Below the pieces are notes generated by a model. It did no database searches. It saw only the letters and a program-made list of their open reading frames with translations, and had not been told where the DNA came from. Of a DNA stretch of 64,000 nucleotides, positions 28,782 to 37,484 are shown piece after piece. The position numbers and the translations under genes were made by a program. Each line of letters begins with the position of its first letter. Position 1 is the first letter of the stretch. The stretch is from positions 5,022,001 to 5,086,000 of the forward strand of contig NZ_JACCBA010000001.1 in assembly GCF_013409365.1 (NCBI RefSeq), given 5' to 3'. This DNA comes from Actinomadura luteofluorescens (lineage in GTDB: Bacteria; Actinomycetota; Actinomycetes; Streptosporangiales; Streptosporangiaceae).

Positions 28782-29285
28782 TCACATGACGGCCCGGGGC
28801 GCCGCCGCGGGGCCGGCCGCGGGACGTGCGGCGGGACGTGCTGCGGCGGGTTCCGGCCCGCCGGCCGGCCGGAAGAGACCGCGCAGCTCCTCGGGCAGCT
28901 TCCACAGCGCCTGGTCCACGCCCCCGGGAGCCATCTTGGCGGACACGACCCCGGTGACGATCGCCGCCGTCTTGGGCACGTCGTCGCGTCCGATGCGCGC
29001 CTGCTCGGCGAAGTGGACGGTGACCTCGCGCAGGTCGTACTTGCGGGGCACGTGACCTGGGCTCCACCCGTCGTAGTACACCCCGCGCAGCAGTTCGGGC
29101 AGCTGCGCGGCCAGATTCGCGGCGGCCTCGACGGTCAGCCGGTCGCGCAGCGTGTGCATCCAGGCCCGGAGCGCCCGGTAGGCGAACCGGCGGTCCTCGG
29201 TGCCGAACGCCGCGGCCACATCGGCGATCCACCGGTTGGTGGTGTCGATGCTCCGATCCAGCCCATGTATCCCTGTGAACGTCAT
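28782..29285 (-). CDS. DUF2267 protein
   Basis: A 167-residue helical protein of the DUF2267 family. The core (about 1-135) shows the family pattern FAYRALRAWMHTLRDRLTVE, AANLAAQLPELLRGVYYDGW and KTAAIVTGVVSAKM. The last 30 residues are an Ala/Pro/Arg-rich tail with a repeated ARPAAGPA-like unit. The molecular role is unknown; the family travels with Usp, CBS-domain and HPF genes in actinobacteria. The start is the ATG at 29285 with GGAG nearby. A perfect DosR-type palindrome lies 73-86 bases upstream, which suggests redox or hypoxia control. Confidence 0.85.
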   Translation of the reverse strand: MTFTGIHGLDRSIDTTNRWIADVAAAFGTEDRRFAYRALRAWMHTLRDRLTVEAAANLAAQLPELLRGVYYDGWSPGHVPRKYDLREVTVHFAEQARIGRDDVPKTAAIVTGVVSAKMAPGGVDQALWKLPEELRGLFRPAGGPEPAAARPAARPAAGPAAAPRAVM

Positions 29286-29357
29286 CGCAACGGCTCCAGA
29301 GCGGTCTCGGCGAACACGGACGATTCCAGCCTGCCGCCGCCCGAGCGCGCGGCGGCA

Positions 29358-29371
29358 GGGACGAAGGTCCC
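29358..29371 (-). promoter_or_regulatory. Perfect DosR-type palindrome upstream of DUF2267
   Basis: GGGAC-GAAG-GTCCC matches all ten fixed core positions of the mycobacterial DosR/DevR site (GGGAC-TWWA-GTCCC), with a different centre. It lies 73-86 bases before the DUF2267 start in a 127-base gap. Actual binding is inferred. Confidence 0.55.
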
Positions 29372-29412
29372 CAGGTCGGGAGCGTTTCCGCAGGTCCGGG
29401 CGGCTGCGAGGG

Positions 29413-31131
29413 TCAGCGGTGCGCCCGCAGGAAGGCGATCAGCTCGTCCGCGGGCCAGGTGTTGACGATCTCGCCCGGGGCGAGCCAGCCGCGCTGCGCG
29501 GTGCCGATCCCGTAGCGCAGGTGCGCCAGGTGCGGGACGGCGTGGGCGTCGGTGTCGACGGCGAACCTGACGCCGTGGCGGCGGGCGCGGCGGATGTGCT
29601 CGGCGGGCAGGTCGAGCCGGTCGGGGGACGAGTCGATCTCCAGGACGGTCCCGGTGCGCGCGCAGGCGGCGAACACCTCGTCCCAGTCGGCCTCGACCGG
29701 AGGGCGCCGGCCGATCTGCCGGGCGGTGGGATGGCCGAGGACGTCGACGTAGGGGTTCTCGCAGGCGCGCACCAGCCGCCGGGTCATCAGCTCGCTCGGC
29801 TGGTCGAAGTGGGAGTGGACCGAGGCGACGCACACGTCGAACCCGGCCAGGAAGCCGCCCGGCCAGTCCACGCCGCCGTCGGGGTCGATGTTGAGCTCGG
29901 TGCCGTGCAGCACCCGCATGCCGCCGCACCGGCCGTCCAGCGCGCGGACCTGCTCGCGCTGGGCCAGCGTCTTCTCGTCGGTCATCCGCTGCATGGCCAG
30001 GCCCGGCGCGTGGTCGGTGACGGCGTAGTAGGAGTACCCGCGCACCGCGGCGGCGGCGACCATGTCGGGCAGGCTCGCCAGGCCGTCCGACAGGTCGGTG
30101 TGGGTGTGCAGGTCGCCCCGGACGTCGGCCTCGGTGACCAGGTCGGGCAGTTCCCCGCGCAGCGCCGCCTCGATCTCCCCGCTGTCCTCGCGCAGCGGCG
30201 GCGGGATCCACGGCAGCCCGAGCCTGGCGTACACCTCGTCCTCCGCCGCCGACACGATCTTGGCCCCGGTCTCGACGTCGAACAGCCCGTACTCCGACAG
30301 CTTGAGCCCCGCGTGGACGGCGATCTCCCGGGTGCGGATGTTGTGCGCCCGGGACCCGGTGAAGTACTGCAGGGCGGCGCCCCAGTCCTCGGGCGGCACC
30401 ACCCGCAGGTCCACCTGGAGGCCGGAGCCGGTGCGGATCGAGGTCTTGGTGTCCCCGGCCGCGATGACCTGCTCGACCAGCGGCAGCTCCACGAAGGCCT
30501 TCATCAGCGCCGCCGGCCGGTCGGACGTGGCCAGCACGTCGATGTCCCCGACCGTGTCCCTCATGCGCCGCAGGGACCCGGCGAACGCGCAGCTCTCACA
30601 GCCGGCGACCGCGGACAGGTCGGCCACGATGGTCTCGGCCAGTTCCATCGCCGTCCCGAGCGGGACGCGCCGCCCCGCCTTGTGCAGGATCTCGATCCCG
30701 TGCCGCAGGTTCTCCTCGGTCTTGGCGCCGAACCCGGCCAGGCCGTGCAGGCTGCCGGTGTCGAGGGCCCGTGCCAGCGCCTCCACCGAGTCGATCCCGC
30801 GCTCGTGGTAGAGGACCATCGCCTTCTTCGGGCCGAGCGTCGGGATCAGCGTCAGCTGCCGGACGCCCACCGGGATCCGCGCCCGCAGCTCCTCCAGCTC
30901 GTGGATGCTCCCGGTGGTCAGGTACTCCTCGATCTTCGCCGCGATCGACCTGCCCACGTTCGGGATGCCGCGCAGGCCCGCGTCGTCCAGGCCCACGAGG
31001 TCGGCGGGGTCGCCCGCCACCGAGCGGGCCGCCTTCTGGTAGACGCGCACCTTGAACGCCTCCCCGCCGGTGATCGCCAGCAGGTCGGCGTACTCGTCCA
31101 GCAGGGCCCCCACCTCGTCGTTGACGCGCAT
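29413..31131 (-). CDS. polX: DNA polymerase/3'-5' exonuclease PolX
   Basis: A 572-residue family X polymerase used in base excision and gap repair. The order is an HhH-containing 8-kDa domain (ITGGEAFKVRVYQKAARSV, GIPNVGRSIAAKI), helix-hairpin-helix (LTLIPTLGPKKA), palm with AFAGSLRRMRDTVGDIDVLAT containing the catalytic Asp pair, and a C-terminal PHP phosphoesterase domain from about 335. The PHP domain begins DLHTHTDLSDGLAS and carries HGTELNID, VASVHSHFDQ and VDTDAHAVPHL metal ligands, which give the 3'-5' exonuclease. All key residues look intact. The ATG at 31131 follows GAGGGGA. Confidence 0.92.
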   Translation of the reverse strand: MRVNDEVGALLDEYADLLAITGGEAFKVRVYQKAARSVAGDPADLVGLDDAGLRGIPNVGRSIAAKIEEYLTTGSIHELEELRARIPVGVRQLTLIPTLGPKKAMVLYHERGIDSVEALARALDTGSLHGLAGFGAKTEENLRHGIEILHKAGRRVPLGTAMELAETIVADLSAVAGCESCAFAGSLRRMRDTVGDIDVLATSDRPAALMKAFVELPLVEQVIAAGDTKTSIRTGSGLQVDLRVVPPEDWGAALQYFTGSRAHNIRTREIAVHAGLKLSEYGLFDVETGAKIVSAAEDEVYARLGLPWIPPPLREDSGEIEAALRGELPDLVTEADVRGDLHTHTDLSDGLASLPDMVAAAAVRGYSYYAVTDHAPGLAMQRMTDEKTLAQREQVRALDGRCGGMRVLHGTELNIDPDGGVDWPGGFLAGFDVCVASVHSHFDQPSELMTRRLVRACENPYVDVLGHPTARQIGRRPPVEADWDEVFAACARTGTVLEIDSSPDRLDLPAEHIRRARRHGVRFAVDTDAHAVPHLAHLRYGIGTAQRGWLAPGEIVNTWPADELIAFLRAHR

Positions 31132-31181
31132 GACACCCGTCCCCTCACAATCCCGCCGGGCCGCGGCGCTTCAGCCGTGCC

Positions 31182-31215
31182 GGCGCTTCGGGCATAACGG
31201 CGCTTCAGGCATAAC
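31182..31215 (-). repeat. Tandem 17-bp repeat duplicating the end of the eRF1-like gene
   Basis: Two adjacent 17-base units (31182-31198, 31199-31215) differ at one position. The second contains the stop codon of the gene ending at 31205, so the end of that gene has been copied just downstream. Confidence 0.65.
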
Positions 31216-32320
31216 GGCACAGGGCTCCGATGCCCTGCGCGGGAAGGTCCGGAGCCCCGGGCTCCAGGACGCGCACCTCCGCTCCGGTGAGCACGGCGGC
31301 GCGGACGGCGACGTCCACCAGCCGCCCGTGCTCCACCGGGTCCGCGCCCGTCTCGGCGAGGGACGTCCGCCGGTCGGACACCTGCGTCGGCGCGGGGCCG
31401 AACCAGGCCGTCCTCCGGTCGGCGGGGTCGTCGGCGACCAGCAGCGTGTCGACCCGGCCGCGGGCCAGCGCCCGCAGGGTGGCGGCCGCGCCCTCCACCG
31501 CCAGGCCGGACGGGCCCCGCCCCTCGTCCAGCCGCTCCAGCAGCCCGCGGGTCTCCTCGTCCGCCCACCGGCTCACCTGCTCCCGGACCTGCGTCTGGCG
31601 GCGCCGCCGCGCGCCGTCCCGGTTCCGTCCTCCGGAGACGTGGCCGACGGTCACCTCATGGCGGACGCCGTCGGGAAGGTGCTTGGTCAGGTACTGCATG
31701 GCGCGCACGTCGCCGCCGAGGAGCAGCACGTGCGCCCCGGTCGCGGCGAGGTCGTCCGCCAGGGCGTGCGCGACCCGGGTCGCGTTGTGCTCCCAGGAGT
31801 CCTCGGCGCGGTGCTGGTGGCGCGACTGGGACCAGCCGCCCGGCGCGTTGCGCACGATCTCGTCGTCGGGGCCGTCGATCGTCCTCGTGGTCGCGGTCCG
31901 CGTCCCGCCTCGGCACGTCTCGATGTCGGCGCCCTTGCGGTCGACGAGGGTGAGCACGTACGGCGGGCGTTCCTGGAGCCACGCCAGCAGCGGCAGGAGG
32001 CGCGGCACGGGGCCGTGGACGGCGAGGTCGGGCTGCCGGGCGTCCGGCATCTCCACCACCGTGGGCTCGGGGTCGCCGTCGAACGCGAACGCGGCCAGCG
32101 CCCCCGATCCCGGCTCCGCCCTCGCGACCAGCCGGTCCAGCGCGTCCACGACGGCGCCGCCGGCTCCCTGCGCGCGGAGCCGCCTGCCCATCCGTTCCCA
32201 GCGCAGCGCGGCGTCCTCCTCCCCGGGAGGGGCGGTCAGGTTGAAGTAGACCGATGTCACCGGCCCTCCGGAGCAGAGCCGACGCAGGGTCTCGGTGGCG
32301 ATCATCTCGTCCGGCCTCAT
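31205..32320 (-). CDS. Bacterial eRF1/Vms1-like protein (Rv2629 type)
   Basis: A 371-residue protein of the bacterial family related to archaeal and eukaryotic release factor eRF1. The middle part (about 105-250) has LTLVDRKGADIETCRGG, then WEHNATRVAHALADDL and HVLLLGGDVRAMQYLTKHLP. The C-terminal part has VDTLLVADDPADRR, then VDVAVRAAVLTGAEVRVL, the L7Ae-like fold. Rv2629 of the M. tuberculosis DosR regulon belongs here. A role in rescuing stalled or hibernating ribosomes is plausible but unproven; I see no clear GGQ motif. Starts at 32320 or 32305 are possible. DosR-like palindromes lie directly upstream. Confidence 0.82.
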   Translation of the reverse strand: MRPDEMIATETLRRLCSGGPVTSVYFNLTAPPGEEDAALRWERMGRRLRAQGAGGAVVDALDRLVARAEPGSGALAAFAFDGDPEPTVVEMPDARQPDLAVHGPVPRLLPLLAWLQERPPYVLTLVDRKGADIETCRGGTRTATTRTIDGPDDEIVRNAPGGWSQSRHQHRAEDSWEHNATRVAHALADDLAATGAHVLLLGGDVRAMQYLTKHLPDGVRHEVTVGHVSGGRNRDGARRRRQTQVREQVSRWADEETRGLLERLDEGRGPSGLAVEGAAATLRALARGRVDTLLVADDPADRRTAWFGPAPTQVSDRRTSLAETGADPVEHGRLVDVAVRAAVLTGAEVRVLEPGAPDLPAQGIGALCRYA

Positions 32321-32355
32321 GCCAACAGCCTGTACAGCGGGCCGCCGTCCGATTA

Positions 32356-32388
32356 GGGACGAAGGTCCGAAGGTCGCCGGACCTTCGT
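32356..32388. promoter_or_regulatory. Pair of DosR-like sites in inverted orientation
   Basis: GGGAC-GAAG-GTCCG (32356-32369) matches 9 of 10 core positions of the DosR palindrome. Its ACGAAGGTCC portion (32359-32368) recurs inverted at 32379-32388, ten bases away. The pair lies 36-68 bases before the eRF1-like gene and about 100 before the divergent photolyase-like gene, so it could control both. Confidence 0.5.
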
Positions 32389-32487
32389 GAGTCCGCCCGT
32401 AACGGACCGCGGCGCGCGCCGCCTTCGCCCGCGCCGGGCCGTGCACCACACTGAGCGGGAGTCCAGGTGTCCAGGGGGAGGATCCGC

Positions 32488-33993
32488 GTGGCTCACGACC
32501 GCTCAGAAGCCGGCCGCCACTGGCTGTTCGGGGACCAGCTGGGCCCGCACTTCCTGCGGCCGGACGCGGAGATCGTCATGATCGAGTCGCGGGCGGTGTT
32601 CCGGCGGCGCCGCTTCCACCGCGCCAAGGCCCACCTGATGCTGTCCGCGATGCGGCACCGCGCGGCCGAACTCGGCGACCGCGTCCGCTACGTCCGGGCC
32701 GAGACCTACCGCGACGGCCTGGAGCAGGCCGTCGGCGACGCGCCCGTGACCGTCCACCACCCCACGTCCCACGCGGCCCTCGGCTTCGTGCGGGGCCTCC
32801 GGCAGGTGGAGGTGCTGCCGCCGCGCGGCTTCCTCGTCCAGCCGGACGCGTTCGCCCGCTGGGCGGAGTCCGCCGGCGGCGGGCAACTGCGGATGGAGAG
32901 CTTCTACCGGCAGGTGCGCCAGGACCACGACCTGCTGATGGACGGCGACCAGCCCGCCGGCGGGCGGTGGAACCTCGACAAGGACAACCGCGAGCCCCCG
33001 CCCAAGGGCGAGGCGACGCTGCCGGTGCCCGCCCCTTACCGGCCGCGCGAAGACGAGATCGACGAGGAGGTGCGGGCCGATCTGGACCGCTGGGAGCGGA
33101 GCGGGGACGTCGCGTTCGTCGGCCGGGACGGCCCCAGGCTGTTCCCGGCGGGGCGCGCCGAGGCCCGGCGCGCCCTCCGCGCCTTCGTGGAGAAGCGCCT
33201 CCCCACGTTCGGCCGGTGGGAGGACGCGATCCTGGCCGAGGACTGGGCCATGAGCCACAGCCTGCTGTCGGCGTCGCTCAACCTCGGTCTGCTCGACCCG
33301 GCCGAGTGCGTCGAGGCCGCCGAGGACGCCTACCGGGCGGGCGACGCGCCGCTCAACTCCGTCGAGGGCTACATCCGGCAGGTCGCCGGGTGGCGCGAGT
33401 ACATGTGGCACCTCTACTGGCACTTCGGCCCCCGCTACCGCGAGTCCAACGCGTTGGGGCACGACGCGCCGCTGCCCGGCTGGTTCGCGGGCCTGGACGC
33501 CGACGCCGTCCAGGCCCGCTGCCTGTCGACGACCCTGGCGCAGGTCCGCGACCGGGGCTGGGTGCACCACATCCCCCGGCTGATGATCCTGGGCAACCAC
33601 GCCCTCCAGCGCGGCTGGGACCCTGCGGCGGTGACCGACTGGTTCCACCGCTGCTTCGTGGACGGATACGACTGGGTGATGCTCACCAACGTGATCGGCA
33701 TGTCCCAGTACGCCGACGGCGGCCGCATCACCACCAAGCCGTACGCCTCGGGCGGCGCCTACATCAACACCATGAGCGACCTGTGCGGCCCCTGCGCCTA
33801 CCGGCCCACCGAGCGCACGGGGGAGCGGGCCTGCCCCTACACCGCCGGGTACTGGGAGTTCGTCCACCGCCATCGCGAGCGGCTCTCCCACAACTACCGC
33901 ACCGCCCGCGCCGTCAAGCAGCTGGAGCGCCTCAGCGACCTGGACGAGGTGCTCGGCGACGCCCGGAGCCGCGACCCCGACGCCGCGCCCTGA
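32488..33993 (+). CDS. Photolyase-related protein with predicted 4Fe-4S cluster (FeS-BCP/CryPro type)
   Basis: A 501-residue flavoprotein of the bacterial cryptochrome/(6-4) photolyase group. The N-terminus HWLFGDQLGPHFLRPDAE is the DPRP antenna-domain signature. The FAD region includes SVEGYIRQVAGWREYMW and LMILGNHALQRGWDP. The C-terminus has the conserved cysteines of the iron-sulfur cluster: Cys in QARCLSTTL and CGPCAY followed by ACPYTAGYW. It probably repairs (6-4) photoproducts or senses light. The GTG at 32488 has GGGGGAGG 6 bases before it; a GTG at 32467 is less likely. It is the second photolyase-type gene of the window, outside the lit cluster and next to a DosR-like site. Confidence 0.9.
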   Translation: MAHDRSEAGRHWLFGDQLGPHFLRPDAEIVMIESRAVFRRRRFHRAKAHLMLSAMRHRAAELGDRVRYVRAETYRDGLEQAVGDAPVTVHHPTSHAALGFVRGLRQVEVLPPRGFLVQPDAFARWAESAGGGQLRMESFYRQVRQDHDLLMDGDQPAGGRWNLDKDNREPPPKGEATLPVPAPYRPREDEIDEEVRADLDRWERSGDVAFVGRDGPRLFPAGRAEARRALRAFVEKRLPTFGRWEDAILAEDWAMSHSLLSASLNLGLLDPAECVEAAEDAYRAGDAPLNSVEGYIRQVAGWREYMWHLYWHFGPRYRESNALGHDAPLPGWFAGLDADAVQARCLSTTLAQVRDRGWVHHIPRLMILGNHALQRGWDPAAVTDWFHRCFVDGYDWVMLTNVIGMSQYADGGRITTKPYASGGAYINTMSDLCGPCAYRPTERTGERACPYTAGYWEFVHRHRERLSHNYRTARAVKQLERLSDLDEVLGDARSRDPDAAP

Positions 33994-33997
33994 CCGG

Positions 33998-35677
33998 TCA
34001 GGTTCCGCCGCCGGCGCCGGGCTCCTGGAGGCGGCCCTCCCGCAGGTGCAGGATCCGGTCGGCGGTTCCGGGCGGCGGCGGTGTGTGGGTGATGAGCAGG
34101 ACGCCCGTCCCGGACGTGTCACCGAGGACGTCGGCGAGGAGGTCGCGGCCGGTCGCGGGGTCGAGGTGGGCGGTGGGCTCGTCCAGGACCAGCAGCCGCG
34201 CGCCGGACAGGAAGGCGCGGGCCAGCGCGATCCGCCGGCGCTGGCCGCCGGACACGCGGACGCCGTGCTCGCCCACGTGGGTGTCCAGCCCGCCGGGGAG
34301 GCCGGAGATCCAGTCCCAGACGCGGGCGCGGCGCAGCGCGTCGACGATCTCGGGTTCGGCGGCGTCCGGCCTGGCGAGGGCGACGTTGGCGCGGATCGTG
34401 GCGCCGAACAGATGGGCGTGCTGGTCGACCAGGCAGATCGCGCGCCGGACGTCGTCCTGCGCGTAGTCGCGCAGGTCGTGGCCGTCGAGGATGACGGCGC
34501 CCTCGTCGGGGTCGCGGAACCGGACGAGCAGGTGCGCCAGGGTGCTCTTGCCCGCGCCGCTCGGGCCGAGCAGCGCGACCCGCTCGCCGGGACGCAGATC
34601 GAGGTCGACGCCGTCCAGCACCCAGGGCGAGCCGGCGGCGTAGCGGGCGCGCACGCCGCGGAGCCGGAGCAGGTCGCCGCGCGGCGCGGGCAGCGGGCGG
34701 GGCGGGTCGGCGGCGGGCGCCGGAGGGGCGGTCAGCGCGCCGAGGCGGGCGGCGGCGCCGCGGGCGGTGAGCAGGTCGCGCGCCGCGTCCGGCAGCGGCC
34801 GGACGGCCTCGAACGCCGCCGTGGCCGCCAGCGCGAGGGCGGCGAGCAGGACGCCGGACAGCGCGCCCCGGTGGACCGCGTCCAGCCCCGCGACCAGGAC
34901 GGCGAGCGTCGTGGCGGCGGTGAGCAGGGTGACCGAGGCCGAGGTGAACCCGGCGGTGCGGGCGTCGCGGCGCGCGATCCGGGCGAGCGCGGCGTCGGCG
35001 GCGCCGATCCGGCGGAGCTGCCCGTCCACCTCCCCGAACGCGACATGATCGGGCGCGCCGTGCAACAACTCCACGGTCTCGGCGCCCCGCACCGCGCGGG
35101 CCTCGGTCCGCCGGGACGCGGAGCCGCGCGTGAGCGCGACGGCGGCGGCGGGCAGGACGAGCACGGCCGGCAGCAGCCCCAGCGCCAGCCAGAGCCCGGC
35201 GGCGGGCAGCATCCACGCGGCGGCGGCGGCCGTCCCGGCGCCCACGGTCAGCGCGACGAGCGGCGGGCCGAACCCGCGCAGGTACAGGTGCTGGACGGCT
35301 TCGACGTCGGCGACGAACCCGCTGAGCAGGTCCCCCGACCGGGCATCCGGCAGCCCGGCCGGGACGAGCGGCTCCAGCCGCCGGAACCACCGAACCCGCA
35401 ACTCCCGCAGCAGCCGCAGGCTCACGTCGTGGGAGATCACGCGCTCGGCGTAGCGGAACGCGGCCCGCGACAGGCTGAACGCCCGCACCGCCGTGATCGC
35501 CAGGGCCAGCGCGACGACCTGCGGCCGGAGCGCGGCGCGCGAGATAAGGTAGCCGGACGTCCCCATCAGCGCGACACCCGACCCGAAGGCGAGCACGCCG
35601 CAGAGCGCGGCCCCGGCGAACCGGTGCGCGACGGGCCGCGCGGCCCTGACCAGCTCCCCCAGCGCCCCCACCCTCAC
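33998..35677 (-). CDS. cydC: ABC exporter CydC (cytochrome bd assembly)
   Basis: A 559-residue half-transporter, partner of CydD. The pair exports cysteine and glutathione and is required to assemble cytochrome bd. A six-helix membrane domain covers about 1-310, with the conserved start GVLAFGSGVALMGTSGYLISRAA. The ATPase domain has Walker A LLGPSGAGKSTL, Q-loop CLVDQHAHLF, signature RVSGGQRRRIALARAF, Walker B LLVLDEPTAHLD and the switch His in LLITHTPPP. The start is a GTG at 35677. It lies 186 bases after cydD, with a duplicated stretch between, and ends 4 bases from the convergent photolyase-like gene. Confidence 0.92.
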   Translation of the reverse strand: MRVGALGELVRAARPVAHRFAGAALCGVLAFGSGVALMGTSGYLISRAALRPQVVALALAITAVRAFSLSRAAFRYAERVISHDVSLRLLRELRVRWFRRLEPLVPAGLPDARSGDLLSGFVADVEAVQHLYLRGFGPPLVALTVGAGTAAAAAWMLPAAGLWLALGLLPAVLVLPAAAVALTRGSASRRTEARAVRGAETVELLHGAPDHVAFGEVDGQLRRIGAADAALARIARRDARTAGFTSASVTLLTAATTLAVLVAGLDAVHRGALSGVLLAALALAATAAFEAVRPLPDAARDLLTARGAAARLGALTAPPAPAADPPRPLPAPRGDLLRLRGVRARYAAGSPWVLDGVDLDLRPGERVALLGPSGAGKSTLAHLLVRFRDPDEGAVILDGHDLRDYAQDDVRRAICLVDQHAHLFGATIRANVALARPDAAEPEIVDALRRARVWDWISGLPGGLDTHVGEHGVRVSGGQRRRIALARAFLSGARLLVLDEPTAHLDPATGRDLLADVLGDTSGTGVLLITHTPPPPGTADRILHLREGRLQEPGAGGGT

Positions 35678-35716
35678 GCGAACCCCCGCGCGAGGTTTCG
35701 ACCGGTCGCTTGGCCC

Positions 35717-35886
35717 GAGGTCGCGGCGGGTCGTGGGGCGTGCCGGGCGGTCGGCGTGCGCCCGATCATGTGAGGGCTCCCGCGCGGGGTCGGGCCGGGT
35801 CGGTCACTTGGTCTGAGGTCGCGGCGGGTCGTGGGGCGTGCCGGGCGGTCGGCGTGCGCCCGATCATGTGAGGGCTCCCGCGCGGG
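35717..35886 (-). repeat. 72-bp direct repeat covering the end of cydD
   Basis: Bases 35717-35788 recur exactly at 35815-35886. The second copy includes the last codons and stop of cydD, so the end of the gene has been duplicated into the cydD-cydC gap. The two copies are separated by 26 bases. Confidence 0.9.
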
Positions 35887-37477
35887 AGCCGGTCAGATCG
35901 ATCACCTGGTCCGCGCTGGCGGCGAGGCGCGGGTCGTGCGTGGCGACGACGAGCGTCCGGTCGCCGAGGGTCAGCAGGGCGCCGGTCACCCGCCGGGCGG
36001 TGGTCTCGTCGAGGTGGGCGGTGGGCTCGTCCAGCAGGAGGAGCGGGGCGGGGCGGGCGAGGGCCCGTGCCAGGGCGACGCGCCTCACCTCCCCGGCGGA
36101 GAGCCCGTCGCCCGCCTCGCCCACCGTGCGGTGCACCAGCGAACCGGCGCAGGCGAGTTCGGCCGCGGCGACCGGGCTCAGCCCGCCGGGCTCGGCCGGG
36201 GCGATGGCCTCCAGCACGGGACCGGGGCGCAGCCGCGGGCGCTGCGGCAGCCAGGCGACCAGGCGCCGCCACTCGTCCGGGTCGAACGCGGCGAGGTCCG
36301 TGCCGTCCACGGTGATGAGCCCGGACGACGGCTCGGCGAAGCGCATGAGCAGCGCCAGCAGGGTGCTCTTGCCCGCGCCGCTGTCCCCGACGAGCGCGGT
36401 GAGCTCCCCGGGGCGGATCTCCAGCGACGTCACGGTCAGCACGGGCGGGCCGTCGTAGGCGGCGGTGACGTCCGCCAGCCGGACGGTCCCGAACGCGGCC
36501 GGACGCGGGCGCGCCGGGGCCGGCACGGCCGGAGGCAGCGCGAGCAGCGCGGACAGCCTTCGCGACGCGGTCAGCCCGTCGGCGCCCGCGTGGAACTCGG
36601 CCGCGAGCCCGCGCAGCGGCCCGTACAGCTCCGGCGCGAGGACGAGGACCGCGAGGCCCGCCTCCAGGCCGATGCCGCCGGTCGTCAGCCGCAGCCCGAT
36701 GCCCACCGCGACCAGGGCCGTTCCGAGGGTGGCGGCCAGCTCAAGGACGAACGCCGACAGGAAGGCCGTGCGCAGGACGCGCATCGTCTCCCGCCGGTAG
36801 CGGTCGCCGGTCGCGGCGATGGCGGCCGCCTGGGCGCGGCCCCGGCGATGGGCGCGCAGGGTCGTCAGCCCGGTCACCACGTCCAGGAAATGCCCGCTCA
36901 TCACGGCGAGGGCCCTCCACCGCTCCCGGGTCCGCGCGCTGGTCGTCCGGCCGATCAGCGCCCCGAACAGCGGGACGAGCGGCAGCGTCCCGGCCATGAC
37001 CAGCGCCGACGGGACGTCCCGGAAGGCGACCCACGCGAGGATCGCGGGCGGTGCGAGTGCGGCGGTCGCCAGCTGCGGTAGGAACCGGGCGACGTAGGTC
37101 TCCAGCGCCTCGACGCCGTCGGTGGTGACGGTCACCGCCTCGCCGGTCGGCACGCTCCCCGGGCGCGCCCGCACGATCCGGCGCAGCACCCGCCCGCGCA
37201 GCTCGGCGACCATCCGGGACGCGGCCGTGCGGGCGCCGGTCTCCGACGTCCAGCCGAGCGCGGCGCGTGCCGCGCCCACCCCCGCGAAGCCGAGCAGCGC
37301 GGGCACGACGTCCCGCACGTCGCGGCCCCCGAGGAAACCCGCGACGACGATGTGGGAGAACAGCACGGCCTGCGCGACGGTGAGCGCCGCCGAGCACGCG
37401 GCGGCCGCTCCCGCCGCCGCCAGGAACCGGCGGACGCCGGGGACGTCCCGTGGCAGCCAGGGATCGAGCGCCCGCAT
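35864..37477 (-). CDS. cydD: ABC exporter CydD (cytochrome bd assembly)
   Basis: A 537-residue half-transporter. The membrane domain spans about 15-300 (VAQAVLFSHIVVAGFL, PLFGALIGRTTSARTRERW). The ATPase domain has Walker A LVGDSGAGKSTLLALLM, Q-loop AWLPQRPRL, a modified signature GLSAGEVRRVALARAL in place of LSGGQ, Walker B LLLLDEPTAHLDE and LVVATHDPR. The start ATG lies 7 bases after the cydB stop. It works with CydC in one operon with the oxidase subunits. Its last codons form an 18-base palindrome (35873-35890) and are duplicated downstream. Confidence 0.92.
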   Translation of the reverse strand: MRALDPWLPRDVPGVRRFLAAAGAAAACSAALTVAQAVLFSHIVVAGFLGGRDVRDVVPALLGFAGVGAARAALGWTSETGARTAASRMVAELRGRVLRRIVRARPGSVPTGEAVTVTTDGVEALETYVARFLPQLATAALAPPAILAWVAFRDVPSALVMAGTLPLVPLFGALIGRTTSARTRERWRALAVMSGHFLDVVTGLTTLRAHRRGRAQAAAIAATGDRYRRETMRVLRTAFLSAFVLELAATLGTALVAVGIGLRLTTGGIGLEAGLAVLVLAPELYGPLRGLAAEFHAGADGLTASRRLSALLALPPAVPAPARPRPAAFGTVRLADVTAAYDGPPVLTVTSLEIRPGELTALVGDSGAGKSTLLALLMRFAEPSSGLITVDGTDLAAFDPDEWRRLVAWLPQRPRLRPGPVLEAIAPAEPGGLSPVAAAELACAGSLVHRTVGEAGDGLSAGEVRRVALARALARPAPLLLLDEPTAHLDETTARRVTGALLTLGDRTLVVATHDPRLAASADQVIDLTGSRAGALT

Positions 37478-37484
37478 CGGCGGC

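Noticed and set aside
35717..35886. Direct repeats considered as a CRISPR or integration site.
   Set aside because: There are only two copies, they carry the end of cydD, and no cas or integrase gene is near; a simple duplication explains them.
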